A stretch of DNA of 64,000 nucleotides from positions 124,001-188,000 of the forward strand of contig NZ_FOMD01000003.1 of NCBI RefSeq assembly GCF_900112525.1, given 5' to 3'. The translations under genes were made by a program, and so were the position numbers. Numbering within the stretch: position 1 is the first letter of the stretch; each line of letters starts with the position of its first letter. Positions 41,907 to 50,530 of the stretch are shown here, in pieces. The notes below the pieces were generated by a model that saw only the letters and a program-made list of their open reading frames with translations, searched no databases and was not told the DNA's origin. Source of the stretch: Klenkia taihuensis. Its GTDB lineage: Bacteria; Actinomycetota; Actinomycetes; Mycobacteriales; Geodermatophilaceae.

Positions 41907-42458
41907 TCAAGCCGTGGTGCCGCGGGAGGATTCCCGGACCCGGTAGGTGGTCTGCACCATCCCGCCGCCGAGCACCTCGGTGGACACGTGCTCGAGGTCG
42001 ACGTCGGCCGGGAGCGGGCCGAACAGGCTGAACCCCTCGCCGACCAGCACCGGGACGCGGGACAGGCACAGCGTCTGCACCCGGCCGCGGGCCAGCAGCT
42101 GCCGCACCGTCGACCCGCCGTCGAGGTAGACCCGGCGGTACCCGGCGGCGTCGAGCGCGCCGACCGCGTCGTCGAGCGAGCGGTGCACGGTGATGCGCGG
42201 GTCGGCGCCGGGGTCGAGGGTGCTGCTCACCACGTGCACCGGCTTGCCCTGGTAGGGCCACTCCTCGACGCCGGCGATGACCCGGTAGGTCCCGCGGCCC
42301 ATGAGCAGCGCGTCGACCGACGTGACGAAGTCGGTGAACCCCGCGTCACCGGGCTCGCCCGAGCCGTCGGTGCGGTCGAGGAAGTCGAGGGCGTCGTCGG
42401 GGCGGGAGATGAAGCCGTCGACGCTCATGCCGAGGAACACGTGACCGGTGAATGCCAT
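41907..42458 (-). CDS. Dihydrofolate-reductase-fold family protein
   Basis: A 183-residue RibD-C/DHFR-like reductase: VFLGMSVDGFISRPDDALDFLD, DALLMGRGTYRVI, VYLDGGSTVRQLLARGRV and LCLSRVPVLVGEGFSLFGPL. Of the two such proteins in the window this one is closer to the YyaP-type pattern. ATG 42458 was chosen because upstream in-frame sequence is low complexity. It lies 7 bases behind the SDR start on the same strand; the pair may form one transcript. Confidence 0.87.
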   Translation of the reverse strand: MAFTGHVFLGMSVDGFISRPDDALDFLDRTDGSGEPGDAGFTDFVTSVDALLMGRGTYRVIAGVEEWPYQGKPVHVVSSTLDPGADPRITVHRSLDDAVGALDAAGYRRVYLDGGSTVRQLLARGRVQTLCLSRVPVLVGEGFSLFGPLPADVDLEHVSTEVLGGGMVQTTYRVRESSRGTTA

Positions 42459-42561
42459 GGCGCAGGCTTGCACGCACCTCCGACAGAACCGTTCCCCCAC
42501 TTCGGGGGATCCTGTTCCGATTGCGCACAACCCGGCCGCCCGCGAGGCCGACGATGCACGC

Positions 42562-43044
42562 ATGACCACCACGCTCACCGCGCCGGCCCCGGTCGCGTCC
42601 CTCGACGCGGCGCTGCTGCCCGGCCCCACCGCCCTGCACCACCGCATCGAGGACCGCCTGGCCACCGTGGCCGAGGCACCCGCCTCGCTGGTGGTCATCG
42701 GGCTGCTGCGCAAGGACACCGGCTGGCCGCTGTCCACCGGCGCGCTCACCACCGTCACCTCGCTGCTCGCCGGCGCCCTCCGGGGCGAGGACTGGCTGGC
42801 CCGCGAGGACCACACCGAGTTCGGCGTGCTCGTCGAGGGCACCCCGGCCGCCGCCGACGTCGTCGCCGCGCGGATGGCCGGCGTCGTCACCGGCGCGGTC
42901 ACCGGCCTCATCGCCTGCGCCGGCGTCGCCACCCTCGAGCCCGGCCTGACCGCGCACGAGGTCGAGCGCCGCGCGGTCCTGTGCCTGGACGCCGCCCGGC
43001 ACCGCGGCGCCAACGCCGTCGTGCACTACTCCGGGACCCGCTGA
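42562..43044 (+). CDS. Degenerate GGDEF-like domain protein
   Basis: A 160-residue protein from ATG 42562. Its fold pattern (LVVIGLLRKDTGWPLSTGALTTVTSLLAGALRGEDWLAREDHTEFGVLVEG) matches a diguanylate cyclase domain, with HTEFG in place of GGDEF. The loss of the two glycines and first acidic residue argues against c-di-GMP synthesis; a ligand-binding or regulatory role is possible. No sensor domain is attached. Terminated by a strong hairpin. Confidence 0.7.
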   Translation: MTTTLTAPAPVASLDAALLPGPTALHHRIEDRLATVAEAPASLVVIGLLRKDTGWPLSTGALTTVTSLLAGALRGEDWLAREDHTEFGVLVEGTPAAADVVAARMAGVVTGAVTGLIACAGVATLEPGLTAHEVERRAVLCLDAARHRGANAVVHYSGTR

Positions 43045-43088
43045 CCCGCTCCGCGCCCCGGCCCTGACCCCGCCGGGCGCCCGAGACC

Positions 43089-43127
43089 CCACCGGCACCG
43101 GGGTGCCCCCACCCCCGGTGCCGGTGG
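43089..43127. terminator. Hairpin with 15-bp perfect stem between convergent genes
   Basis: CCACCGGCACCGGGG at 43089-43103 pairs perfectly with 43113-43127 around a 9-base loop. It separates the GGDEF-like gene from the end of cydDC and probably works both ways. Confidence 0.8.
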
Positions 43128-43128
43128 T

Positions 43129-46100
43129 TCAGCCCGCCGCGACCCTCACCCTCGTCTCGAGGGTGAGGGTCGCGTCGTCGGGGCCGGCGACCCGGTCGTC
43201 GTGCGTCACGCAGACCACCACCCGCCCGGCCAGGGCGGTGCGCAGGTCGGCGACCAGCCGCTGCGCGGTGGGCCGGTCCAGGTGCGCGGTCGGCTCGTCG
43301 AGAAGGACGACGTCCCGGTCGGCCAGCAGTGCCCGGGCCGCCGCCAGCCGGCGGCGCTCGCCACCGGACAGCGCCGTCCCCCCGGCCCCGACCGGGGTGT
43401 CCAGGCCGTCGGGCAGCCCGGCCACGAGCGGGCCGAGCCCGCAGGCGGCCAGCGCGGCGAGCATCGCGTCCTCGCCGACCTCCCCGCGCGGCCCGGCCAG
43501 CGCCAGGTTCGCCCGGATCGAGGACGCGAAGACGTGCGCCTCCTGCGGCAGCCACGCCATGGTCGACCGGACGTCGTCCCCGGTCAGCTCGTCGGCCGGC
43601 ACCCCGGCCAGGTCGTAGCGGCCGGCGCGGGGCCGCAGCGACGCCATGAGCACGGCCAGCAGGGTGGACTTGCCCGCCCCCGACGGCCCGCGCACCACCA
43701 GCCAGCCGCCCCGGTCGGCGGTCAGGTCGACGTCCTGCAGCACGTCCGGGCCGCCGGGCCAGCCGGCGACCAGGCCGGCGGTGGTCAGCCGGTCCACCGG
43801 GGAGGGGACAGTGGCGGGTGTGGCCGGGTCCTCGGCCACCGGGGCCTCGACCGCGGCGTCCAGGCGCGCCCGGACGGCGTCCCACGCGCCGCGTCGTTGC
43901 AGTGACCCGACCCAGCCGGTCAGCGGCTCGGCGAAGGCCAGCGGGGCGAGGGCCAGCACGGCCAGGACCGGCCCGGACACCCCGGACGCCCAGCCCAGCG
44001 CGGCGGCCGCGACGGCGGCCAGACCGGTCCCCGCGACCACCGCGCCCTCGGCGGCGGCGGAGGCCCGGACCGCCCCGGCGGCCGCGGTGCGCTGCGCTGC
44101 CGCCAGTGCCTGCACCCGCGTGCCGGCACGGGTCGCCAGACCGTGCGCACGCAGGTCCACCGCGCCCTCGAGGACGTCGGTCGCCTCCTGCAGCGCCCGC
44201 ACCCGCAGGTCGGCCTCGGTGCGGGCGGCCTCGGCGTCCACCCGGCGGTGCAGCAGCGCCACGACCGCCGCGGTGAGCAGCAGCACCGCCAGGACACCGG
44301 CCGCGGCGACCGGCGACAGCAGGGCGAGCAGGCCGCAGCCGAGCAGCGCGGTCGCGGCGGCCACCGCCGGTGGCGTGACGACGCGCACCGACAGGTCCTG
44401 CACCAGCCCGACGTCGCCGACCGCGCGGGCGAGTGCGGCGCCGGGTGTGCGGTCGGCGGCCAGGCCCTGGCGGGCCAGCGCCCGCCAGACCCGCACCCGG
44501 GTGCCCGCGGCCAGCCGGAGCGCCGCGTCGTGGGCGGCCAACCGCTCGGCCCAGCGGGCGATCGCGCGCAGCAGGCCGAAGCCGCGCACGCCGACGATGG
44601 CGACGAGCAGCGTCAGCACCGGCGGCATCTCGGCCGCCCGCAGCACCAGCCAGCCCGACAGCCCGGTGAGGGCGACCCCGGCCAGCGCGGTGACCGTGCC
44701 GCCGCCGATGGCCCGGGCGAAGGCCGCCCGGGGCCAGCCGGTGTCCATCTCGGCCGCCGGCCCGGGAGCTGCACCCCCCGCGCCGGGGCGGTCGACGGGG
44801 GTGGAGCTCCCGACCGCGGGGGTGGGCGGGGCGGCGAGGGTCACCGACCGGTCGGCCAGCGCGGCCAGCACCGGGTCGTGCGTGACCAGGACGACGGCGA
44901 CCGTGCCCCGCAGGTCGGCCAGGACGGCGGCGACCCGCGCGGTGGCGGCGTCGTCGAGGTGGGCGGTGGGCTCGTCGAGCAGCAGCAGCGCCGCACCCCG
45001 GCGCACCCGGACCAGCGCGCGGGCCAGCGCCACCCGCTGCAGCTCACCCGGCGACAGCGTGATGCACCGGCGTCCGGCCAGCGCGGTGGCGCCCACCCGG
45101 TCGAGCGCGTCGACGACCAGGCCCTCGGCGACCACGGCGTCCAGCGGGTCGGCGTCGTCGATGCCGGCGTGCAGCCGCAGCTCGTCGGCGACGGTCTCGG
45201 CCGTGGTGCGCGGGTGCTGCGGGGCGACGGCGACGCGGTCGGGCAGCCCGGTGACCGGCCCGGTGACCTGCGCGGTGGTGGGCAGCGTGCCGGCCAGCGC
45301 CGCGAGCAGGGTGGACTTGCCCGACCCCGAGGGGCCGGTCAGCGCGACGACCTCGCCGGGCCGGACGTCGAGCGCGGCGGGCGCGAGCGCGGGCACGGCC
45401 CGGCCCGGGTGCTGCACCGACAGGTCCGACACCACGACGGCGGCGCCGCGGGGGTCGTCGGCCGGGGCGCCCGGCGCGGGGACGTGGTCGGGGGCGGCGA
45501 GCACCGCGCGGGCCTCGGCCGCGGCCTGCCCCGCGTCGGCGTTGGCGTGGTAGGCCGACCCCAGCGCGCGCAGCGGCGCGAACGCCTCGGGCGCCAGCAG
45601 CAGCGCGGTCAGCCCGGTGGCCAGGCCGAGGTGCCCCTCGACCAGCCGCAACCCGACGGTCACCGCGACCAGCGCCACGGACAGCGTCGCGATCAGCTCG
45701 AGGACCAGGGCCGACAGGAACGCCAGCCGGAGCGTCGCCGTCGTCGTCCGGCGGTGGCGGTCGCCGAGCGCGGCCAGCGCCGCGGCCTGCTCGGCCGCCC
45801 GGCCCAGCCCGGTGAGCACCGGCAGCCCGCGGACCAGCTCGGCCACGTGGGCGGCGATGCGGTCCAGCGCCCGCGCGGCGTCGGCGGTGCGGTCGGCGGT
45901 GTACTTGCCGACCAGCACCATGAACACCGGCACCAGCGGCAGGGTCAGCGCGACCAGGACGGCCGACAGCAGGTCGGTGCCGGCCAGCACGAGCAGCAGC
46001 ACGGGCGGGACGACGAGGGTCTGCGCGAACGCGGGCAGGTAACCGGCCAGCGCGGGGGCCAGGTCGTGCAGCCGCGTGGTGACCAGCACCGCGGCCGGCC

Positions 46101-46455
46101 CGGTGCCGCCCGCGGCGTCCACGGCGGCGGGCCCGCGGGTCAGCCGGTCCAGCAGCTGCCCGCGCAGGGCGTCCTCGCTGCGCCGGGCGTCCCGGTTGGC
46201 CCACCGGGCACCGACCGCGCCGCCGCCGGCCCGGACCAGCGCGCCGGCACCGGCCAGCGCGAGGGCGGGCAGCGGCGACCGGCCGTCGACCGCGGCGGCC
46301 AGGCCGTGCGCCAGGCCCAGGGCGAGCCCGACCACGCCGAGGGTCTGCACTAGGGCGACCACCCCGGCCCGGACGACGGCCCCGGTGACGCCGGGGACGC
46401 CGTCCAGCGGGGCGAGCGGGCCCCGGTTCGGGCGTGGGCTCATGCGTGGGCTCAT
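43129..46455 (-). CDS. cydDC: Fused CydD-CydC thiol-reductant ABC exporter
   Basis: An 1108-residue fusion of two half-transporters. The CydD part (about 1-540) has six membrane helices and an ATPase with Walker A GPSGSGKST at 374-382, signature LSPGELQR and LLLLDEPTAHLDD. After a Pro/Gly linker (about 545-570), the CydC part has Walker A GPSGAGKST at 923-931, signature LSGGERRR and VVLLDEPTAHLDR. CydDC exports cysteine/glutathione-type thiols and is needed for cytochrome bd haem assembly. ATG 46455 overlaps the cydB stop by 4 bases (ATGA). Most bacteria encode CydD and CydC separately; fusions occur in actinobacteria. Confidence 0.93.
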   Translation of the reverse strand: MSPRMSPRPNRGPLAPLDGVPGVTGAVVRAGVVALVQTLGVVGLALGLAHGLAAAVDGRSPLPALALAGAGALVRAGGGAVGARWANRDARRSEDALRGQLLDRLTRGPAAVDAAGGTGPAAVLVTTRLHDLAPALAGYLPAFAQTLVVPPVLLLVLAGTDLLSAVLVALTLPLVPVFMVLVGKYTADRTADAARALDRIAAHVAELVRGLPVLTGLGRAAEQAAALAALGDRHRRTTTATLRLAFLSALVLELIATLSVALVAVTVGLRLVEGHLGLATGLTALLLAPEAFAPLRALGSAYHANADAGQAAAEARAVLAAPDHVPAPGAPADDPRGAAVVVSDLSVQHPGRAVPALAPAALDVRPGEVVALTGPSGSGKSTLLAALAGTLPTTAQVTGPVTGLPDRVAVAPQHPRTTAETVADELRLHAGIDDADPLDAVVAEGLVVDALDRVGATALAGRRCITLSPGELQRVALARALVRVRRGAALLLLDEPTAHLDDAATARVAAVLADLRGTVAVVLVTHDPVLAALADRSVTLAAPPTPAVGSSTPVDRPGAGGAAPGPAAEMDTGWPRAAFARAIGGGTVTALAGVALTGLSGWLVLRAAEMPPVLTLLVAIVGVRGFGLLRAIARWAERLAAHDAALRLAAGTRVRVWRALARQGLAADRTPGAALARAVGDVGLVQDLSVRVVTPPAVAAATALLGCGLLALLSPVAAAGVLAVLLLTAAVVALLHRRVDAEAARTEADLRVRALQEATDVLEGAVDLRAHGLATRAGTRVQALAAAQRTAAAGAVRASAAAEGAVVAGTGLAAVAAAALGWASGVSGPVLAVLALAPLAFAEPLTGWVGSLQRRGAWDAVRARLDAAVEAPVAEDPATPATVPSPVDRLTTAGLVAGWPGGPDVLQDVDLTADRGGWLVVRGPSGAGKSTLLAVLMASLRPRAGRYDLAGVPADELTGDDVRSTMAWLPQEAHVFASSIRANLALAGPRGEVGEDAMLAALAACGLGPLVAGLPDGLDTPVGAGGTALSGGERRRLAAARALLADRDVVLLDEPTAHLDRPTAQRLVADLRTALAGRVVVCVTHDDRVAGPDDATLTLETRVRVAAG

Positions 46456-47468
46456 GCGTGCGCGTGCTCGGGCTCGGCGGTCAGCCGCTTCCGGAACACC
46501 CAGTAGGTCCACGCCTGGTAGCCCAGCACGACCGGCAGGCCGACGCCGGCGACCCAGGTCATCACGGTGAGCGTGTAGTCGCTGACCGACGCGGTGCCGA
46601 TGACCACGTCGAACGCCGGGTCGACGGTGGAGGCGACGACGGTGGGGTAGCCGGCGCCGAACACCGCGGCGGCCGAGGCCAGCAGCACCAGCGCCCAGCC
46701 GAGGAAGGCCTGGCCCTCGCGGTCGACCTTCAGCCGGGTCCACGTGCCGACGACGGCGAGCGCGGCGACCAGCCACAGCACGGTGGAGACGACCCCGCCG
46801 GAGCGGAGCACCACCAGCCCGGCCCAGGCCAGCAGGGGCAGCGCGGCCAGCGGCGACCAGCGCAGCGCGAACGCCCGCGCGCGCTCGCGGACCGGGCCCT
46901 CGGTCTTGAGCGCGAGGAACACCGCGCCGTGCACGAGCGAGTAGGCGAGCACCGCGACCGCGCCGAGGGCGACCGGCCAGCCCACCCAGGAGAAGGCGCC
47001 ACCCACCCGGGTGCCGTCCGCGCCGACCGGCAGGCCCAGCGTGGTCGCGCCGAGCGCCCCGCCGACGGCGAGCGCGGCGACCACCGAGCCGCCGGTGATG
47101 ACCCGGGTCCAGGTGGCGTCCCACTCGGCGTCGTGCCGCTGGTGCCGCCACTCGAAGGCGACCGCCCGCACGATGAGCGCGAGCAGCAGCAGCACGAAGG
47201 GCAGGTACATCGCCGGCAGCCAGGTGGCGTACCAGCCGGGGAAGGCGGCGAACACCGCGCCGACCGCGGTTACCAGCCAGACCTCGTTGCCGTCCCAGAC
47301 CGGGCCGATGGTGCGCAGCATCAGGTTCTTGTCCGCCCGCCGCTGCGCGGGGTCGCCCTTCGACAGCACCGGCAGCAGCGCGGCGACGCCGAAGTCGAAG
47401 CCCTCCAGCAGCAGGAAGCCGGTCCACAGCACCGTGACGGCGGCGAACCACAGGGTCTGCAGGTCCAT
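46452..47468 (-). CDS. cydB: Cytochrome bd ubiquinol oxidase subunit II
   Basis: A 338-residue membrane protein with about eight helices. It begins MDLQTLWFAAVTVLWTGFLLLEGFDFG, the CydB hallmark, followed by RRADKNLMLRTIGPVWDGNEVWLV. It pairs with CydA to form the high-affinity terminal oxidase reducing O2 with quinol. It lies 11 bases after cydA and overlaps cydDC, giving a cydA-cydB-cydDC operon used at low oxygen or under stress. Confidence 0.96.
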   Translation of the reverse strand: MDLQTLWFAAVTVLWTGFLLLEGFDFGVAALLPVLSKGDPAQRRADKNLMLRTIGPVWDGNEVWLVTAVGAVFAAFPGWYATWLPAMYLPFVLLLLALIVRAVAFEWRHQRHDAEWDATWTRVITGGSVVAALAVGGALGATTLGLPVGADGTRVGGAFSWVGWPVALGAVAVLAYSLVHGAVFLALKTEGPVRERARAFALRWSPLAALPLLAWAGLVVLRSGGVVSTVLWLVAALAVVGTWTRLKVDREGQAFLGWALVLLASAAAVFGAGYPTVVASTVDPAFDVVIGTASVSDYTLTVMTWVAGVGLPVVLGYQAWTYWVFRKRLTAEPEHAHA

Positions 47469-47479
47469 GGCGGGGCTCC

Positions 47480-49036
47480 TCAGTACGCGAACTGCAGGAC
47501 GTCGTCGCTGGCGTCGTCGTCCGGTCGGGTGGGTGCGTCGTCGTCCGTGCCCGGGCCGCCGCCGATGCCCGGTGTCGGGGTGGTGTCGCCCTCGGTGATC
47601 CCGGCCCGGACGAACCGGACGATCAACCCGAACTCGACCACCGCCAGCACGGCGTAGAGCACGCCCAGGCTGATCAGCGACGTCCAGACCTCGGCGGCGG
47701 TGACGCCGGGGGAGACGGCCTGGGCGGTGAAGAAGTAGACCTGCTCGGCCCGTGGTACGTCCGGGTTGGGGACGACGACGAAGGGCTGGCGGCCCATCTC
47801 GGTGAAGACCCACCCGGCGGCGTTGCCGACGAACGGCGCGCCGACCGCGAGCAGGGAGCCGTAGACACCGATCCGGGACGTCGGCACCCGCCCCTTCCTG
47901 GTCGACCAGAGGGCGTAGGCGGCGACCGCGGCCGACACCATGCCCATGCCGATCATCAGCCGGAAGCCCCAGTAGGTGACCGCCAGGACCGGCGTGTAGT
48001 CGATCGGCTCGCCGGCCTTGTCGCCGAAGCTCGGGTCGTCGGGGTAAGTGGCGCCGTAGGCGTCGGCGTACTGCTCCTGCAGCTGGTTCACCCCGGGGAC
48101 GGGGGAGGAGAAGTCGCTGTGGGCCAGGAAGCTGAGGATGTAGGGGATGGTGATCGAGTGCACGTCGTCGCACTCGTTGCTGCCGAGCTTGGAGAAGGCG
48201 AACAGCGAGAAGGACGCCGGTGCCTCGGTGTCGCACAGCGCCTCGGCCGAGCTCATCTTCAGCGGCTGCTGCTGGTACATGAGCTTGCCCTGCCAGTCGC
48301 CGGTCAGCGCCACCAGCACGAACGCGGCCAGCGAGACGTAGCCGCCGAGCCGGACCGAGCGGCGCCACACCGCGTGGTCGACGTCCTCGGTGCTCCGCCC
48401 GGCCAGCTTCCGCTTGCGCAGGTGCCACAGCCCGATGCCCACGAGCAGGCCGCCGGCGACCATGAGCGAGGCCACGATCGCGTGGCTGAAGGCGGCCAGC
48501 GCGGTGTTGTTCGTCAGGACGGCGAGGAAGTCGACCTGCCGCGGCCGGCCGGTGGCCTCGTCCACGACGACGCCGACCGGGTGCTGCATCCAGGAGTTGG
48601 CCGCGATGATGAAGTACGCGCTGATCGTGGAGCCGACGACCGCCGCCCAGATCGTCGCCAGGTGCAGCTTCTTGGGGATCCGGCCCCAGCCGAAGATCCA
48701 CAGGCCCAGGAACGTGGACTCCAGGAAGAAGGCCAGCAGGGCCTCCAGCGCCAGGATCGAGCCGAACACGTCGCCGACGAAGCGGGAGTACTCGCTCCAG
48801 GCCAGGCCGAACTGGAACTCCTGCACCAGCCCGGTGGCCACGCCGAGGACGAAGTTGATGAGGAAGATGCGGCCCCAGAACCGGGTCATCCGCAGCCACT
48901 CGGCCCGGCCGGTGCGCACCCAGAGGGTGTGCATGACGGCGACCAGCAGCCCCAGGCCGATGGTCAGCGGGACCATCAGGAAGTGGTAGACGGTCGTGAT
49001 GCCGAACTGCCAACGAGCGATGTCGAGCACGTCCAC
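47480..49036 (-). CDS. cydA: Cytochrome bd ubiquinol oxidase subunit I
   Basis: A 518-residue CydA with nine expected helices. Haem ligand candidates are His18 (TTVYHFLMVPL) and His185 (FSHAIVASLMV); Glu98 (ILALEALLAFFLEST) is in the haem d region; the quinol loop begins GDWQGKLMYQQQPLKM. The short Q-loop is typical of actinobacterial forms. GTG 49036 follows GGAGG. The acidic C-tail is unusual but not motif-bearing. Transcription starts in the intergenic DNA that also holds BlaI-type operators. Confidence 0.96.
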   Translation of the reverse strand: MDVLDIARWQFGITTVYHFLMVPLTIGLGLLVAVMHTLWVRTGRAEWLRMTRFWGRIFLINFVLGVATGLVQEFQFGLAWSEYSRFVGDVFGSILALEALLAFFLESTFLGLWIFGWGRIPKKLHLATIWAAVVGSTISAYFIIAANSWMQHPVGVVVDEATGRPRQVDFLAVLTNNTALAAFSHAIVASLMVAGGLLVGIGLWHLRKRKLAGRSTEDVDHAVWRRSVRLGGYVSLAAFVLVALTGDWQGKLMYQQQPLKMSSAEALCDTEAPASFSLFAFSKLGSNECDDVHSITIPYILSFLAHSDFSSPVPGVNQLQEQYADAYGATYPDDPSFGDKAGEPIDYTPVLAVTYWGFRLMIGMGMVSAAVAAYALWSTRKGRVPTSRIGVYGSLLAVGAPFVGNAAGWVFTEMGRQPFVVVPNPDVPRAEQVYFFTAQAVSPGVTAAEVWTSLISLGVLYAVLAVVEFGLIVRFVRAGITEGDTTPTPGIGGGPGTDDDAPTRPDDDASDDVLQFAY

Positions 49037-49055
49037 CGCGGCCGCCTCCAGCCTG

Positions 49056-49116
49056 GTCTACGATCGGTCGACTTCTTTCTACGCCACGTAGAAGTCGATT
49101 TCTACAACCGGTAGAA
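49056..49116. promoter_or_regulatory. Three tandem BlaI/MecI-type operators between cydA and blaI
   Basis: Two perfect inverted repeats of form TTCTAC-N5-GTAGAA lie at 49077-49093 and 49100-49116. A weaker third (GTCTAC-N5-GTCGAC) lies at 49056-49072. Centres are 21 and 23 bases apart, about two helical turns, so dimers could bind on one face. The CTAC/GTAG half-sites resemble known BlaI/MecI operators. Confidence 0.75.
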
Positions 49117-49149
49117 GAAGCGCCGGTGATGTTCGAGACAGGAGGACCC

Positions 49150-49497
49150 GTGGAGTCGCTGGGGGAGCTGGAGCGCTCGGTGATGGACCAGCTGTGGTCC
49201 CGCGCCGTCCCGCTGTCGGCGGCGGAGCTGCGGGACGCGCTGGCCGACCGGGGCCTGGCGCTGACCACCGTGCACACGGTGCTCACCCGCCTGGAGGGCA
49301 AGGGCTTCGTGCGGCACGACGACGCCCGCCCGCGCCGGTTCGCCGCGGTCGCCAGCCGCGAGGACCACGCCGCCGAGCTGATGCACGAGGTGCTCGGCCA
49401 GGCCGCCGACCGGCAGGCCGTGCTAGCCCGCTTCATCGGGTCGGCGACGCCGGGCGAGACCGAGATGCTGCGCGCCCTGCTGGCCGACACGCCCTGA
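49150..49497 (+). CDS. BlaI/MecI/CopY family transcriptional repressor
   Basis: A 115-residue winged-helix repressor: LGELERSVMDQLW, LSAAELRDALADRGLALTTVHTVLTRLEGKGFVRHD, then dimerisation helices. Cleavage of such repressors by an M56 partner relieves repression in staphylococci. GTG 49150 behind GGAGG is preferred over GTG 49126, which lacks a ribosome site. The M56 protease gene begins 4 bases after its stop. Its likely sites are the tandem repeats upstream, which also cover the cydA promoter region. Confidence 0.9.
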   Translation: MESLGELERSVMDQLWSRAVPLSAAELRDALADRGLALTTVHTVLTRLEGKGFVRHDDARPRRFAAVASREDHAAELMHEVLGQAADRQAVLARFIGSATPGETEMLRALLADTP

Positions 49498-49501
49498 CCC
49501 C

Positions 49502-50434
49502 GTGCTGCCGCTGAGCGCGCTGCTGCTCGGCCTGCTGGCGCTCGCGCTGGCCTGGCCGGTGCCCGCCGTGCTCTCGCGGGCGCGGTGGCCCCGGCGCGAC
49601 CCGGTCGCGGCGCTGGTCTGCTGGCAGGCGATCGGGCTGGCCGGTGGCCTGTCGATCATCGGCGCGCTGCTGGTGCACGGGCTCTCGCCGTGGGGCGGGT
49701 CGCTGCCCGAGGCGTGGTGGGCGTGGGCGCAGCACTGGTTCACCGGGGAGCTGCCGGCGCAGCCGGTGCGCGGGGACCACTGGGTGGCCCAGACGCTGGC
49801 CGCCGTCCTGGCGCTGGAGCTGCTCGGCGTGCTGGCGTTGGCGCTGGTGCGCACCGCCCGCACCCGGGCCCGGCACCGCGCGCTGCTCGAGCTGCTGGTG
49901 CACCCGGTGCCCGGCGTCGAGGCCCGGGTGCTGGACTCCCCGGTGCCCGCGGCGTTCTGCATCCCGGGCGCCCGCCCGCTGCTCGTGCTCTCGTCGGGGA
50001 TGGTCGAGGAGTTCGCCCCCGACGAGCTGGCCGCCGTCGTCGCGCACGAGCGGGCGCACCTCGGCGAGCGGCACCACCTGCTGCTGCTGCCCTTCGTCGC
50101 GTGGCGGGAGGCACTGCCCGTGCTGCCGGCCGCCGACCGCGCCCACGACGCCGTCCGGGACCTGGTGGAGATGCGGGCCGACGACGTCGCGCTGCGCTCG
50201 CTGCCCAGGTCCGCGGCGCGCCGCACGCTGGCCCGGGCGATCGTGGCCGCCGCGGAGGGCGGTGCGCCGACGGGTGCGCTGGCGGCGGGCGGGGGAGTGC
50301 TGACCGCGCGGGTGACCAGGCTGCTCGACCCGCCCGAGCCCCTGCCGAGGTGGGGCCGGCCGCTGGCGGTGGGTGCCGCGGTGACCCTCGTCCTGGCCCC
50401 CACCCTCCTCCTGCTCGCCCCCGCCCTCGTCTGA
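49502..50434 (+). CDS. M56 family metallopeptidase (BlaR1/MecR1-like, sensor domain absent)
   Basis: A 310-residue membrane protein with N-terminal helices. A cytosolic gluzincin site is seen as VVAHERAHLGERHH (HExxH, about residue 183) with a downstream EMRADDVAL Glu ligand, then a C-terminal helix. Unlike BlaR1 there is no extracellular penicillin-binding domain. Paired with the BlaI-like repressor, it may cleave it in response to an unknown membrane signal. Confidence 0.88.
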   Translation: MLPLSALLLGLLALALAWPVPAVLSRARWPRRDPVAALVCWQAIGLAGGLSIIGALLVHGLSPWGGSLPEAWWAWAQHWFTGELPAQPVRGDHWVAQTLAAVLALELLGVLALALVRTARTRARHRALLELLVHPVPGVEARVLDSPVPAAFCIPGARPLLVLSSGMVEEFAPDELAAVVAHERAHLGERHHLLLLPFVAWREALPVLPAADRAHDAVRDLVEMRADDVALRSLPRSAARRTLARAIVAAAEGGAPTGALAAGGGVLTARVTRLLDPPEPLPRWGRPLAVGAAVTLVLAPTLLLLAPALV

Positions 50435-50460
50435 GCCCCCTCCCGCGCCCGCCTCCCGCC

Positions 50461-50530
50461 GTGATCATGGGGTTGTGGCCAGGCGACGTGCCGTGGACGG
50501 CGGGTCCGGTAGCGACAACCGCATGATCAA
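50461..50530. repeat. Palindromic repeat, copy 1
   Basis: Arms of about 16 bases (GTGATCATGGGGTTGT at 50461-50476 against ACAACCGCATGATCAA at 50515-50530), largely complementary with a mismatch, around a GC-rich centre containing GTGGACGGCGGGTC. A related copy lies at 51543-51614. The copy covers the stop codon of the AbiEi/DUF559-like gene and separates it from the convergent M56 gene. Confidence 0.7.

Noticed and set aside
42562-43044. Active diguanylate cyclase
   Set aside because: The GGDEF motif is replaced by HTEFG, so catalysis is unlikely.
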